Below, in pieces: positions 6,640 through 15,067 of a stretch of 64,000 bases of DNA. Each line of letters starts with the position of its first letter. Within the stretch, counting starts at the first letter, position 1. The position numbers and the translations under genes are program-made. The stretch comes from DATFQE01 sp963739085. Lineage in GTDB: Bacteria; Actinomycetota; Thermoleophilia; Gaiellales; Gaiellaceae. The notes beneath the pieces were generated by a model that saw only the letters and a program-made list of their open reading frames with translations, was not told where the DNA came from and did no database searches. The stretch covers positions 1 to 64,000 of the forward strand of contig CAVTZA010000022.1 in assembly GCA_963739085.1 (NCBI GenBank), in the 5' to 3' direction.

Positions 6640-9600
6640 ATGCGGAGAGGAATCTTCTTCGCGGCCGTGCTGGTGGGCGTAGTCGCCTTCGCGACGGCCG
6701 CAACCGGATCGAGCACGACAGGCGGCCACTCCAGCGCCTCGCTCGATCTCTATAAGGCTGTCGTCAGCTCGGCGCAGCTTGGGCAGCTCGCCCGCGACGG
6801 CTACGACGTCGCCGAGACGAGGCAGGTCGCCGGCGGAGTCCAGGCAGACCTCGTCCTCACGAAGGCCGACGTCGCGAAGCTCGCATCGCAGGGCATCGAC
6901 GTGAAGCCGCGGCGTGACAAGCAGGGCCGCACGCAGGCCGAGCGCGCGGCGGCCCAGGCGGCCGCCGGCTTCAACGTCTGGCGCTCGTACGACGAGAAGG
7001 ACGGCATTCGCGACGAGCTCTACTCGATCGCGCGTCGCAACCCCCAGATCGTGAAGCTCGAGGTGATCGGCCACACGCTCCAGGGCCGCGAGATCATCGC
7101 GCTGAAGGTGACCAAGGACGCGAAGACGCTCGCCGACGGCGCGCGTCCGGACGTGCTCTACATGTCGACGATTCATGCACGGGAGTGGATCTCCACGGAG
7201 GTCAATCGCCGCCTTCTCCACCAGTTCGTCGACAACTACGGCAAGAACGCCGAGATCACGAACCTCGTCAACACGCGTGAGCTCTGGTTCCTGATCGTCG
7301 CGAACCCGGACGGCTACCAGTACACGTTCGACCACGAGCGGCTGTGGCGGAAGAACCTCCGCGACAACGACGGCGATGGACAGACCACACACAACGACGG
7401 GGTCGACCCGAACCGGAACTACAACGTGGACTGGGGCTACGACAACGAGGGCTCGAGCTCGCAGTTTTCGGCCGACGACTATCGCGGCACCGCGCCGGCC
7501 TCGGAGCCCGAGGTTCAGGCGCACCAGGCGCTGTTCGACCGGCTGAAGTTCAAGTTCCTGCTCACGTACCACTCGTACGGGCCGCTGATCCTCTATCCGT
7601 ACGGCTGGCAGGTCCAGACGCCCTCGGCGGACGACCCGCTCTTCGTGGCGCTGTCCGGCACCGACGCGAATCCGGCGATCAGCGGCTTCGACCCGGGCGT
7701 CGGAGCCGACCTCTACATCACGAACGGGACGACTGACGACTACTCGTACGCGAAGACCGGCGCGCTGTCATGGACGGTCGAGCTCAACGAGGGCTGCGAC
7801 GGCTGCGGGTTCGTCTTCCCCGACGACGAGGCGCTCGTCCAGGACGAGTACCAAAAGAACCTGCAGTTCGCGCTCGACCTCGCGCGCTCGGCACCGAACC
7901 CGAATCAGCCAGCGTCGCATCTCGGCAACACGGTCAAGCCCTTCTACCTCGACATGGGCAAGGACGGGAAGTTCCTGCCGGACGGGCCGGATCCCGAGAA
8001 GACGAACAACCCGGCGAGCGACTTCACGTTCTCGGTCTCGTACGGCGACCCGCAGCCGGTGCGCGTGCTCGCGAAGCGCGACCTGAACGGGGACGGAACC
8101 GCCGACGCGGTGACGGCCAACTTCCAGATCACGCGGAACGGCGTCGCGCTGCCCGTGCAGACCGCTCCCACGACGCAGTGGAACGGCGGTGAGCGCGGCG
8201 AGGTCGGCGACTTGTACTACCACGTGATGCAGAGCGTCGTCACAGGCACGCAGCCGGGCGACTCCGTGAAGGTGTGGTTCACGGGCGCCGGCCAGACGAG
8301 CGAGTCGTTCACGTACTCGGCGAAAGTCGAGTCGACGAACCGCGTGCTCGTGCTCGCCGCCGAGGACTACACGGGAATCTCGCCCGTGTACAAGTCGAAC
8401 CCGCGCCCCGCGTACCTGCCCTACTACCTCGACGCGCTGGCCGCGGCCGGCTACTCGGCCGATGTCTATGACGTCGACGCGAACGGACGCGAATCTCCGA
8501 GCGTGCTCGGCGTCCTCTCGCACTACAAGGCGGTGATCTGGTACACGGGCGACGACGTGATCACGCGCGAGCCCGGGATGGTGCCGGGCACCGCGTCGCG
8601 GCTCGCGAACGACGAGATGCTCGCCGTCCGCGCGTACCTGAACGAGGGCGGCCGCCTGCTCTACACCGGCAAGTACGCCGGCCTCGAGATCGCTCAGGGC
8701 TACGAGTTCAATCTCGAGACGAACGCACCGTGCGACCCCGACAGCGCCGCCGACGGCTGCCAGGGCCTATCGGACGACTTCCTGCAGTACTACCTCGGCG
8801 CATACCTCTACAACGAGGACGCGGGGACGACGGCCAAGGGCACGCTCTACGACGTGATCGGCGTCGACAATCCGTTCAACTCGCTCAGCTGGTCGTTCGG
8901 CGCACCGGGGGCGAACAACCAGGACGCCTCGGCGTCGTTCATCGCGACGAGCGGGATCCTGCCGAAGGCGCAGTTCCCGCAGTTCGACAGTTGGGTCGCG
9001 GCGAAGTACGTGCGGCCGGGCGGGCCGTTCGACCCGCACACGGGCACGTACTACGCGTACTCGAACATCGCGGACATCAGCTACAAGCGCCTGACGCGGA
9101 CCATCAGCGTCCCCGCCGGCGGCGCCAACCTCTCGTTCTGGATCTCGCGCGACACGGAGCCCGACTGGGACTTCACGTTCGTCGAGGCGCACACGGTGGG
9201 CCAGGACGACTGGACGACGCTGCCGGACGCGAACGGGCACACGAGCCAGAGCACGGGGCCGAACGATCCCGACCTGGCGAGCTGCCCGGCCGGCTGGCGT
9301 GAGCTCCATCCGTGGCTCGACCACTACCAGACGTTCGACGGCACGGGCGCGTGCACGCCGACGGGCACGACCGGTGTCTGGAACGCGGCGAGCGGCCGCT
9401 CCGCGGGTTGGGAGCAGTGGTCGATCGACCTCGGCGCGTATGCGGGCAAGCAGGTGGAGATCTCGATCGCTTACGCGAGCGACTGGTCGGTGCAGGGCCT
9501 CGGTGCGTTCGTCGACGACGTCACGCTGTCGACCGGCGAGACCACGTCCTTCGAGACGAGCCTCGACGGCTGGGCCGCGACCGGCCCGCCGCCCGGCAGC

Positions 9601-9768
9601 TCGCCGAACGCGAACAACTGGACGCGCGCGACCGCGGCCGGCTTCCCCGAGGGGGCCGTCGTGGCGACGCCCGACACGCTCTACATGGGCTTCGGGATCG
9701 AGGGCATCGCAACTCCGGGAGCGCGGAGCACGGTGCTGCGCAGGTCGCTCGAGTACCTGCTGCGTTGA
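6640..9768 (+). CDS. Secreted zinc carboxypeptidase, M14 family, with C-terminal jelly-roll domains
   Basis: This 1042-residue protein has a signal peptide (residues 1-20, AAVLVGVVAFATAATG) and a propeptide-like region. An M14 catalytic domain follows at about 120-420: H179 and E182 in IHARE and H311 in LTYHSYG are the zinc ligands, DPNRNY is the substrate-binding segment, and E381 in WTVELNE is the catalytic glutamate. Residues about 560-700 form a Rossmann-like module with GRLLYTGKYAG. Residues 750-1010 resemble the discoidin/MAM-type jelly rolls of immune-inhibitor-A peptidases (SRDTEPDWDFTFVEAHT). It should trim C-terminal residues from external proteins. AGGGGGAATC precedes the ATG. It lies between two att-like copies. 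Confidence 0.92.
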   Translation: MRRGIFFAAVLVGVVAFATAATGSSTTGGHSSASLDLYKAVVSSAQLGQLARDGYDVAETRQVAGGVQADLVLTKADVAKLASQGIDVKPRRDKQGRTQAERAAAQAAAGFNVWRSYDEKDGIRDELYSIARRNPQIVKLEVIGHTLQGREIIALKVTKDAKTLADGARPDVLYMSTIHAREWISTEVNRRLLHQFVDNYGKNAEITNLVNTRELWFLIVANPDGYQYTFDHERLWRKNLRDNDGDGQTTHNDGVDPNRNYNVDWGYDNEGSSSQFSADDYRGTAPASEPEVQAHQALFDRLKFKFLLTYHSYGPLILYPYGWQVQTPSADDPLFVALSGTDANPAISGFDPGVGADLYITNGTTDDYSYAKTGALSWTVELNEGCDGCGFVFPDDEALVQDEYQKNLQFALDLARSAPNPNQPASHLGNTVKPFYLDMGKDGKFLPDGPDPEKTNNPASDFTFSVSYGDPQPVRVLAKRDLNGDGTADAVTANFQITRNGVALPVQTAPTTQWNGGERGEVGDLYYHVMQSVVTGTQPGDSVKVWFTGAGQTSESFTYSAKVESTNRVLVLAAEDYTGISPVYKSNPRPAYLPYYLDALAAAGYSADVYDVDANGRESPSVLGVLSHYKAVIWYTGDDVITREPGMVPGTASRLANDEMLAVRAYLNEGGRLLYTGKYAGLEIAQGYEFNLETNAPCDPDSAADGCQGLSDDFLQYYLGAYLYNEDAGTTAKGTLYDVIGVDNPFNSLSWSFGAPGANNQDASASFIATSGILPKAQFPQFDSWVAAKYVRPGGPFDPHTGTYYAYSNIADISYKRLTRTISVPAGGANLSFWISRDTEPDWDFTFVEAHTVGQDDWTTLPDANGHTSQSTGPNDPDLASCPAGWRELHPWLDHYQTFDGTGACTPTGTTGVWNAASGRSAGWEQWSIDLGAYAGKQVEISIAYASDWSVQGLGAFVDDVTLSTGETTSFETSLDGWAATGPPPGSSPNANNWTRATAAGFPEGAVVATPDTLYMGFGIEGIATPGARSTVLRRSLEYLLR

Positions 9769-9779
9769 GCTGAAGACGC

Positions 9780-9807
9780 GGAGGGCGGGCCTTCAGGCCC
9801 GCCCTCC
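9780..9807 (+). terminator. Strong bidirectional hairpin terminator
   Basis: GGAGGGCGGGCC (9780-9791) pairs perfectly with GGCCCGCCCTCC (9796-9807) around TTCA. It lies 12 bases after the carboxypeptidase stop and directly before the converging pseudogene. Confidence 0.85.
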
Positions 9808-9809
9808 TC

Positions 9810-10290
9810 TCAGCCGTCGACGACGACGTCGCCCGGGTCGAGGATCGCGACCCCGTAGACGCGGACGAGCGCCGTCTGGTTCGAAACCGGTCCGTGCACC
9901 TCGATGCTCGTCGCGGAGACGTGGGTCGGCGCGAAGCCTGAGTGGTGGAGCTTGAGTTCGAGGCGAGAGATGCGCTTCGTCGCCGCGTCGCGCGCGAGCT
10001 TTCACGCCGTAGAGGATCGGTCGAGCGTGTCGCGGAAGCGGCTCAGGTCGGCGCCGGCCGCCGCGCCCCTGTCCGCCGCGCTCGGCGATGATCACGTCGG
10101 CCGGTCGTCCAGGCGTCGCCAGCCGGAGCGCGACCGGCAGCGTGCACGTGAAGAGTCCGCGTCGCGGCGACGAGATTGATCGGTCCGTTGGTGACGACGA
10201 GCTTGTGGCCCGCGGAGTCGTCCTTCGCCTGGAGCCAAGGGTCTACGCGGGGCCTACGTGTTTGCCGTTCGCGGTCTTCGGCCGCGGCGG
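9810..10290 (-). pseudogene. Frameshifted remnant of an unrecognised gene
   Basis: On the minus strand, protein-like text runs in successive frames. It begins near 10275 (KDDSAGHKLVVTNGPIN, then LVAATRTLHVHAAG), shifts frame near 10120, and ends in frame at 9810 (RISRLELKLHHSGFAP, THVSATSIEVHGPVSNQTAL, VYGVAILDPGDVVVDG, stop). At least two frameshifts break it. The intact end resembles a beta-rich secreted or surface protein. It lies immediately inside the att-like copy at 10363, so it may be decayed cargo of an integrated element. I do not recognise the family. Confidence 0.5.
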
Positions 10291-10362
10291 GTACGAGCTG
10301 ATTACTCGGCGCCATAGGACTTCGCGCAACCAGGCGCGACCTGGGGCGACACGCAATCAACG

Positions 10363-10404
10363 CTCGTAATGAAGCGGTCCCAGGTTCGAGTCCGGGCGTC
10401 GGCT
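10363..10404 (+). repeat. att-like copy of the tRNA-Thr(CGT) 3' half
   Basis: This matches the copy at 6438 from the anticodon loop CTCGTAA through the acceptor strand CGTCGGCT, with two differences (GAAGC for GAAGG, and CCCAGG for CCCCGG). The second change weakens the T-stem. It has no 5' tRNA half. The upstream flank GCGACAC-N4-ATCAACG is shared with the 6438 copy. Confidence 0.75.
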
Positions 10405-10447
10405 TCGTCCGTTGCAGCAGGCGAGGCGCCGGTTCATTGTTGGTGGG

Positions 10448-13201
10448 ATGGCCGTCGACATCGTGGGCAGGGAGTTGGAGCTCGCCTCCCTACACGCGTT
10501 CCTCGAGCGTCCCGCCGGAGGGCCCCTCGTGCTCGTGCTCGAGGGCGAGGCGGGGATCGGAAAGTCGACGCTCTGGCTTGCAGGCGTCGAGACCGCGAGT
10601 GAGCGAGGACTGCGCGTCTTGTCATCGCGGCCCGCCGAGGCGGAGCAGGGACTTGCCACTGTGGTGCTCGGCGACCTGTTCGAGGGTGTGCTCGATGACG
10701 TTCTGCCCGCGTTGTCCCCACCGAGACGACGGGCTCTCGAGATCGCGCTCCTCGTCGAGGACGAGCCTGACGGCTTCGATCCGCGCACCCTCGGCGTCGC
10801 CGTCCGCAGCGCGCTTGAGGTTCTGGCTGCCGAACGGACCGTCGTCGTAGCCATCGACGATGTCCAGTGGCTCGATCCCTCCTCGGCGAGCGCGCTCGCC
10901 TTCGCGTTCCGGCGCCTGGACGAGCAGCCGATTCTCCTCTTGCTCTCCGCTCGCCTCGGCGATGGTGCTGAGAGGCCGGAGCTCGCGGAGGCGGTCCCGG
11001 CTGGCGGACGAGAACGTCTGCACGTCGGCCCGCTCAGCCTCGGGGCCATTCACCAGCTCCTCCAAGCGCACCTCCAACTCAAACTCGCACGACCGACGCT
11101 CTTGCGGGTGCACGAGACGTCTGGCGGGAACCCCTTCTACGCGCTCGAGCTCGCAAGGGCTCTGGGCGCGGACGTCGACCCCGCGGAGCCCCTTCGCGTC
11201 CCCGAGACGCTGGAGGGATTGGTGCGCGCCCGCCTCGACGCGCTGCCGTCGGCAACGCGAGAGTCGCTGCTGCTGGCAGCGGCCGTCGGCCGTCCATCCG
11301 CCGAGGTCTTGGCGAGTCTGGACGTCACGGAGTCGACGGTCCATGGCGCCGTGGCCGCGCGGGTGATCGAGTGGACGGGCGGGACGGCTCGCTTCACGCA
11401 TCCGCTTCTCGCATCACTCGTCTACCACGGCGCACCAGCGCACGAGCGACGGCGTGCACACGGACGCCTGGCGCTGGTCGTCCCGGATCCACTCGACCGC
11501 GCCCGCCACCTCGCGCTTTCGACAAAGGGCCCGAACGCCGAGGTCGCCGTTGTCCTCGAGGACACGGCGGCCCTCGCTGGCACCCGCGGCGCCCCGATCG
11601 CAGCTGCCGAACTCGCGGAGCACGCGCTTCGGCTCACGCCGCCCGTTGCCGACGTCGACCGATATCGCCGTGCGCTCGCCGCGGCCCGTGCGCACCGCAG
11701 CGCGGGGGAATGGACGCGCGCCCGCACGATTCTGAGGGACCTCCTCGCGGAGACACGAGCTGGCTCCGTGCGCGCCGAGGCTCTTGTCCTCCTTGCGGAG
11801 CTCGGGAGCGAACGTGATTCCCTCCCACTCCTCGAGGATGCCCTGCGCGAGGCGGCTTCGAACCCAGCGCTTCGCTCTGTCATCCACTGTCGGCTCGCGT
11901 GGACGGGCTCCAAGCGAGGGTTCGACCATGCACGACGAGCGCTCGAGCTTGCCGACGAGCTCGACGACGATCAGCTGCGCGGGCGGGCCCGCGCGATGCA
12001 AGCCATCCTCACTTGGTTCGCCGGCGAAGCGGTAGCACCGGAGGACCTTCCGGCGCGGGTCGGCGACTTCCCGAGCGCTGTCGGCGGTGAATTGCTGGTG
12101 CGGGAGGCGACTCTGGCCGTCGTGAACACCCTCGCGCCCCTTCCGAAGAGGCACGAGGCCCGCGCTTTACTCGGGCAGGAATACGAGCAGTGGCGCGACC
12201 GAGACGAGCCGAGGAGTTCCCGCGCACTCTGGGGTCTTGCCTGGATCGAGTTCTGGGCTGGACGTTGGGTGCTCGGTGCCGAGTACGCAGCTCGCGCCCG
12301 CGACATCTCTGTCCAGTACGGGCTGGAGATGCCGCAGGACCAGCTGCCGACTGCGGTCATCGCCCTCCATCGCGGACAACTCGACCTCGCCCGGGAGCAC
12401 TCCGAACGAGGCCTCGACCTCGCTCGGGAGCAATTCGTCGGACGCCCCGTCCAGCTCATGGCGGTCCTCGGGATCGTCGCCCTGCGGAGCAGAAATCCGT
12501 CCGCAGCCAAGGAATGGTTGGAGGAGGCCGACCGGCGCGCTTTGGAGCTCGGGTGGGGCGAGCCGAGTGTCCGCTGGTGGACGGCCGACCACGCCGAGAT
12601 GCTGCTCGAGGACGGTCGGATCGACGAAGCCGTCCGAGTCGTCGATGTCTGGGAGGCGGACGCCGTGCGGGTGGCCCGGGACTGGGTCCTGGCGCACGTG
12701 ACTCGATGCCGCGGTCTGGTCGCCGCCGCTGAGGCCGACGTTCCCTGCGCCGGCTCCCTCCTCGAACAGGCCGTTGAGCAGCACGAGGCCGTCGGGGATC
12801 CCTTCGGCAAAGCTCGGGCGCTGCTCGGGCTCGGCGTCGTCCGGAGGAGGGCACGGAAGAAGCGAGACGCCCGCGAGGCGATCCAGGCCGCGCTCGACGG
12901 CTTCGAGCAGCTCGGGGCTGCGAACTGGGCCGAGAAGGCTCGCGGCGAGCTTGGGCGCATCGGCGGCCGCAGGCGCGAGGAGGGGTTGACGTCCGCCGAG
13001 CGACGCGTCGCCGTACTGGTTGCAGAAGGTCGCACGAACCGCGAGGTCGCGGCCGCCCTGTTCCTCACCGAGCGGACGGTCGCCAGTCACCTGTCCCACG
13101 TCTACGCCAAGCTCGGCGTCCGGTCGCGTACCGAGCTCGCGCGCGAGCCAACTGACCGCCTCGTCGCGCGGGAAAAGTTCAGCCGTTCTGACGTTTCGTG
13201 A
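10448..13201 (+). CDS. Large LuxR-family ATP-dependent transcriptional regulator (LAL type)
   Basis: The 917-residue protein has an N-terminal AAA-type ATPase (GEAGIGKST Walker A, VVVAIDDVQWLD Walker B). A long helical TPR-like middle (about 350-850) follows. The C-terminal LuxR helix-turn-helix carries LTSAERRVAVLVAEG and then NREVAAALFLTERTVASHL. Such LAL regulators bind ATP and a ligand through the middle region and activate nearby genes. ATG 10448 follows GGTGGG; 12 upstream in-frame codons overlap the att copy and are unlikely to be used. It is followed by the cupin gene, which shares an upstream element with a later gene. Confidence 0.9.
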   Translation: MAVDIVGRELELASLHAFLERPAGGPLVLVLEGEAGIGKSTLWLAGVETASERGLRVLSSRPAEAEQGLATVVLGDLFEGVLDDVLPALSPPRRRALEIALLVEDEPDGFDPRTLGVAVRSALEVLAAERTVVVAIDDVQWLDPSSASALAFAFRRLDEQPILLLLSARLGDGAERPELAEAVPAGGRERLHVGPLSLGAIHQLLQAHLQLKLARPTLLRVHETSGGNPFYALELARALGADVDPAEPLRVPETLEGLVRARLDALPSATRESLLLAAAVGRPSAEVLASLDVTESTVHGAVAARVIEWTGGTARFTHPLLASLVYHGAPAHERRRAHGRLALVVPDPLDRARHLALSTKGPNAEVAVVLEDTAALAGTRGAPIAAAELAEHALRLTPPVADVDRYRRALAAARAHRSAGEWTRARTILRDLLAETRAGSVRAEALVLLAELGSERDSLPLLEDALREAASNPALRSVIHCRLAWTGSKRGFDHARRALELADELDDDQLRGRARAMQAILTWFAGEAVAPEDLPARVGDFPSAVGGELLVREATLAVVNTLAPLPKRHEARALLGQEYEQWRDRDEPRSSRALWGLAWIEFWAGRWVLGAEYAARARDISVQYGLEMPQDQLPTAVIALHRGQLDLAREHSERGLDLAREQFVGRPVQLMAVLGIVALRSRNPSAAKEWLEEADRRALELGWGEPSVRWWTADHAEMLLEDGRIDEAVRVVDVWEADAVRVARDWVLAHVTRCRGLVAAAEADVPCAGSLLEQAVEQHEAVGDPFGKARALLGLGVVRRRARKKRDAREAIQAALDGFEQLGAANWAEKARGELGRIGGRRREEGLTSAERRVAVLVAEGRTNREVAAALFLTERTVASHLSHVYAKLGVRSRTELAREPTDRLVAREKFSRSDVS
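13173..13200 (+). promoter_or_regulatory. Shared upstream element, copy 1 (cupin gene)
   Basis: AAAGTTCAG-N2-GTTCTGACGTTTC occurs here and again at 13908. This copy overlaps the last codons of the LuxR gene, 65-90 bases upstream of the cupin start. It contains TCAG-N5-CTGA. A TAGAGT hexamer (13218-13223) stands 20 bases downstream and could be the -10 box. Confidence 0.55.
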
Positions 13202-13264
13202 TCAAAGGAAAGCGGCGTAGAGTCGAACGCGTGTCGAGGCAGGCTCGTCCGGAATGGAGGAGAG

Positions 13265-13750
13265 ATGAAAGCGAGATTGATCCTGGCGTTGCTCGTCGTC
13301 GTCGGAGGGATTGCCGTGTTCGCCGGAGCTGTCCTGGCAACACCACCGACTGGAGTGACCCCGACCGAGTACGGCGTCGGAAAGCTGAGCTCCTTTGCGA
13401 CCAGCGGCAAGATCGGTGCGTGGACGGCGAAGATGAACATCAGCGGAGCTTCGGACCTCCACGTCCTCTCGAACAGGATCGCGCCGGGCGGATCGTTCGG
13501 GTGGCACAGCCATCCCGGGCCCAGCTTCGTGATCGTCAAGTCGGGCACGGCGACGTTCTACCTCGGCGCCGATCCGAAGTGCCGGCCACACAGGGTTCGG
13601 GCGGGGTCGACGTTCGTGGACCGGGGCCTTGCCGTCCACATCGTGCGAAACGAAGGCCGCGTCGACCTCGTGACCGTCGTCGTCTCGTTCACTCCGAGGC
13701 GTGCAACGAGGCGAATCGACGAAGCAGACCCCGGCACCTGTCCTTTCTAG
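13265..13750 (+). CDS. Secreted cupin-domain protein
   Basis: The 161-residue protein has an N-terminal signal or anchor helix (LILALLVVVGGIAVFAGAV) and one cupin barrel. The metal motif reads GWHSHPGPSFVIVKSG, the family's G-x5-HxH-x3,4-E motif with V in place of the Glu, and the second motif near HIVRNEGR supplies a His. The domain probably binds a small ligand or metal outside the membrane; no reaction can be named. GGAGGAG stands 5 bases before the ATG. A terminator follows directly. The upstream element shared with the 13964 gene suggests common control, perhaps by the preceding LuxR protein. Confidence 0.75.
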   Translation: MKARLILALLVVVGGIAVFAGAVLATPPTGVTPTEYGVGKLSSFATSGKIGAWTAKMNISGASDLHVLSNRIAPGGSFGWHSHPGPSFVIVKSGTATFYLGADPKCRPHRVRAGSTFVDRGLAVHIVRNEGRVDLVTVVVSFTPRRATRRIDEADPGTCPF

Positions 13751-13756
13751 GAGCAG

Positions 13757-13785
13757 GCGGAGGGTGGGCACCGCTCACCCTCCGC
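13757..13785 (+). terminator. Hairpin terminator after the cupin gene
   Basis: GCGGAGGGTG (13757-13766) pairs with CACCCTCCGC (13776-13785) over a 9-base loop, starting 6 bases after the stop codon. Confidence 0.75.
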
Positions 13786-13906
13786 GCAGCCCGTGCCTGC
13801 GGGCGGGCGGCGGGGCGACCCGGCTGACCTGCATCCCTGCAAAGCCTGGCGTCTGCCGGCGAGTTGCCATGCTGGTCGCCCGCAGTAACATCCGGCGCCT
13901 GCCGCG

Positions 13907-13934
13907 CAAAGTTCAGAAGTTCTGACGTTTCCAC
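13907..13934 (+). promoter_or_regulatory. Shared upstream element, copy 2 (DUF4242-like gene)
   Basis: This copy matches copy 1 at 22 of 24 positions and holds a perfect 13-base inverted repeat, TCAGAA-G-TTCTGA. It lies about 30-55 bases before the start. The TAGCGT hexamer follows 19 bases later, close to the 20-base spacing at copy 1. Confidence 0.6.
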
Positions 13935-13950
13935 CGCGCGGGCACCGCCG

Positions 13951-13956
13951 TAGCGT
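13951..13956 (+). promoter_or_regulatory. Putative -10 box (TAGCGT)
   Basis: TAGCGT ends 7 bases before the GTG start at 13964 with no ribosome binding site, which fits a leaderless transcript under the shared element. Confidence 0.4.
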
Positions 13957-13963
13957 TGGCGGT

Positions 13964-14230
13964 GTGCCGAACTACCTCGTCGAGACGTTCCTCCCCCGCG
14001 GCGGCGCAGGGGAACGGACATCGTGCGAACGGCGGGCGCGCTCGGCAGCCGAGGAGCTGACGCGGAGAGGAACGGGCGTCCGCTTCGACCACACCATCCA
14101 CGTTCCCGAAGACGAGATTTGCTTCTTCGTGTTCGACGCGCCGTCGAGCCGGGACGCGGCTCTCGCGGCACAGCTCGCGGAGCTCAGGCCCCTCCGGATT
14201 GTCGAGGCCGTCTCGTCCGGAAAGGAGTAA
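13964..14230 (+). CDS. DUF4242/SCO4226-type small protein
   Basis: The 88-residue protein reads MPNYLVETFLPR, then ARSAAEELTRRGTGVRF and VPEDEICFFVF, the ferredoxin-like alpha/beta pattern of DUF4242 proteins. The actinobacterial relative SCO4226 is a nickel-binding homodimer. A role in metal or small-ligand binding is possible but is not shown by any residue here. The GTG at 13964 has no Shine-Dalgarno sequence and follows a TAGCGT box, so it is probably leaderless. It ends 6 bases before the next gene, suggesting an operon. Confidence 0.65.
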   Translation: MPNYLVETFLPRGGAGERTSCERRARSAAEELTRRGTGVRFDHTIHVPEDEICFFVFDAPSSRDAALAAQLAELRPLRIVEAVSSGKE

Positions 14231-14236
14231 CGAACG

Positions 14237-14863
14237 ATGCAGATGCAGACCAGTTCACGGTCACGGTGGAAGCTCCCGCTCGGCCTCGGTCTGGCGGTGC
14301 TCGCAGTCGCGGCGGTGGCGCTCATCCCCGCGGTGGCGTCCGCCGAGGAGGAAGCGGCGCTGCACGATCACGCCGCCCACGCCGTCCACGCCGCGGGTCT
14401 CGAGCGCGAGCTCGCGCAGGTGCGCGCGGCGACTGCCCGGTTCCACCGGGTTGAGGAGGCGATCGCGGCCGGGTACGAGCTCGGGTGGGTGAACGGATCC
14501 GGCGTCAGGATCATCACCGGCTGCGTCGCGCACCCGACGGCAGGTGCGATGGGCTACCACTACATCAACGCGGAGCTGATGGACGACCTCGCGGTCGATC
14601 CCCTCAGGCCCGAGGCACTCGTCTACGCGCCTGCGCCCGACGGGGGACTGAAGCTCGCCGCCGTCGAGTGGATCGTCCGAGGCCCGCAGTCCAATCCGCC
14701 CGGCGTGCCCGCGGGCGCGCCGCCGCCCAAGGTGCTCGGGATGGACATGCACATCCTCGTCCCACCCCCAGGGCCGGCCTTCTACCTCATGCACGCCTGG
14801 ATCTGGATGAACAACCCCGCGGGGATGTTCGCCGACTGGAATCCCGAGGTCACGTGCCCGTAG
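14237..14863 (+). CDS. Secreted hypothetical protein, His-rich
   Basis: The 208-residue protein has a signal peptide (about residues 12-36, ending PAVASAEEE) and a His-rich start of the mature chain (HDHAAHAVHAA). A helical segment follows, then a globular domain with CVAHPTAGAMGYHYIN and a C-terminal HAWIWMNNPAGMFADW motif closing on CP. Two cysteines (CVAH and the penultimate Cys) could pair. The family is common in actinobacterial genomes as a conserved unknown, to my knowledge without a function. It follows the DUF4242-like gene by 6 bases and is likely cotranscribed. A strong hairpin follows. Confidence 0.7.
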   Translation: MQMQTSSRSRWKLPLGLGLAVLAVAAVALIPAVASAEEEAALHDHAAHAVHAAGLERELAQVRAATARFHRVEEAIAAGYELGWVNGSGVRIITGCVAHPTAGAMGYHYINAELMDDLAVDPLRPEALVYAPAPDGGLKLAAVEWIVRGPQSNPPGVPAGAPPPKVLGMDMHILVPPPGPAFYLMHAWIWMNNPAGMFADWNPEVTCP

Positions 14864-14890
14864 GGCTCGGAGACCGAAACTAGCGGCACC

Positions 14891-14922
14891 AACCGGACGC
14901 CACTGGCAAGTGTCGTCCGGTT
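14891..14922 (+). terminator. Hairpin terminator
   Basis: AACCGGACG pairs with CGTCCGGTT, and the inner CACT pairs with AGTG around GGCA, with a single C/T mismatch. This long stem closes the 13964-14863 operon. Confidence 0.75.
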
Positions 14923-15034
14923 GCGCCGTTCTGCGCGCGACGTCGTTCCCCGCGCCGCCTTCGCGCCTGACCAGGCAACGCCCGCTACTGGTGGCCGGGG
15001 CCTACGCGGGGTGAACGTGAAGATCGAGTTGCAA

Positions 15035-15055
15035 GATATATCGCTGTGATATATC
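15035..15055 (+). promoter_or_regulatory. PadR operator: GATATATC direct/inverted pair
   Basis: Two copies of the self-complementary octamer GATATATC are separated by 5 bases, 13 bases before the PadR start. The A/T-rich dyad stands out in 70% G+C sequence. PadR regulators commonly bind ATAT-type dyads and repress their own operons. This site is missing from the second copy of the operon, whose left edge is recombined. Confidence 0.7.
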
Positions 15056-15067
15056 CTGTCGCTGGAA

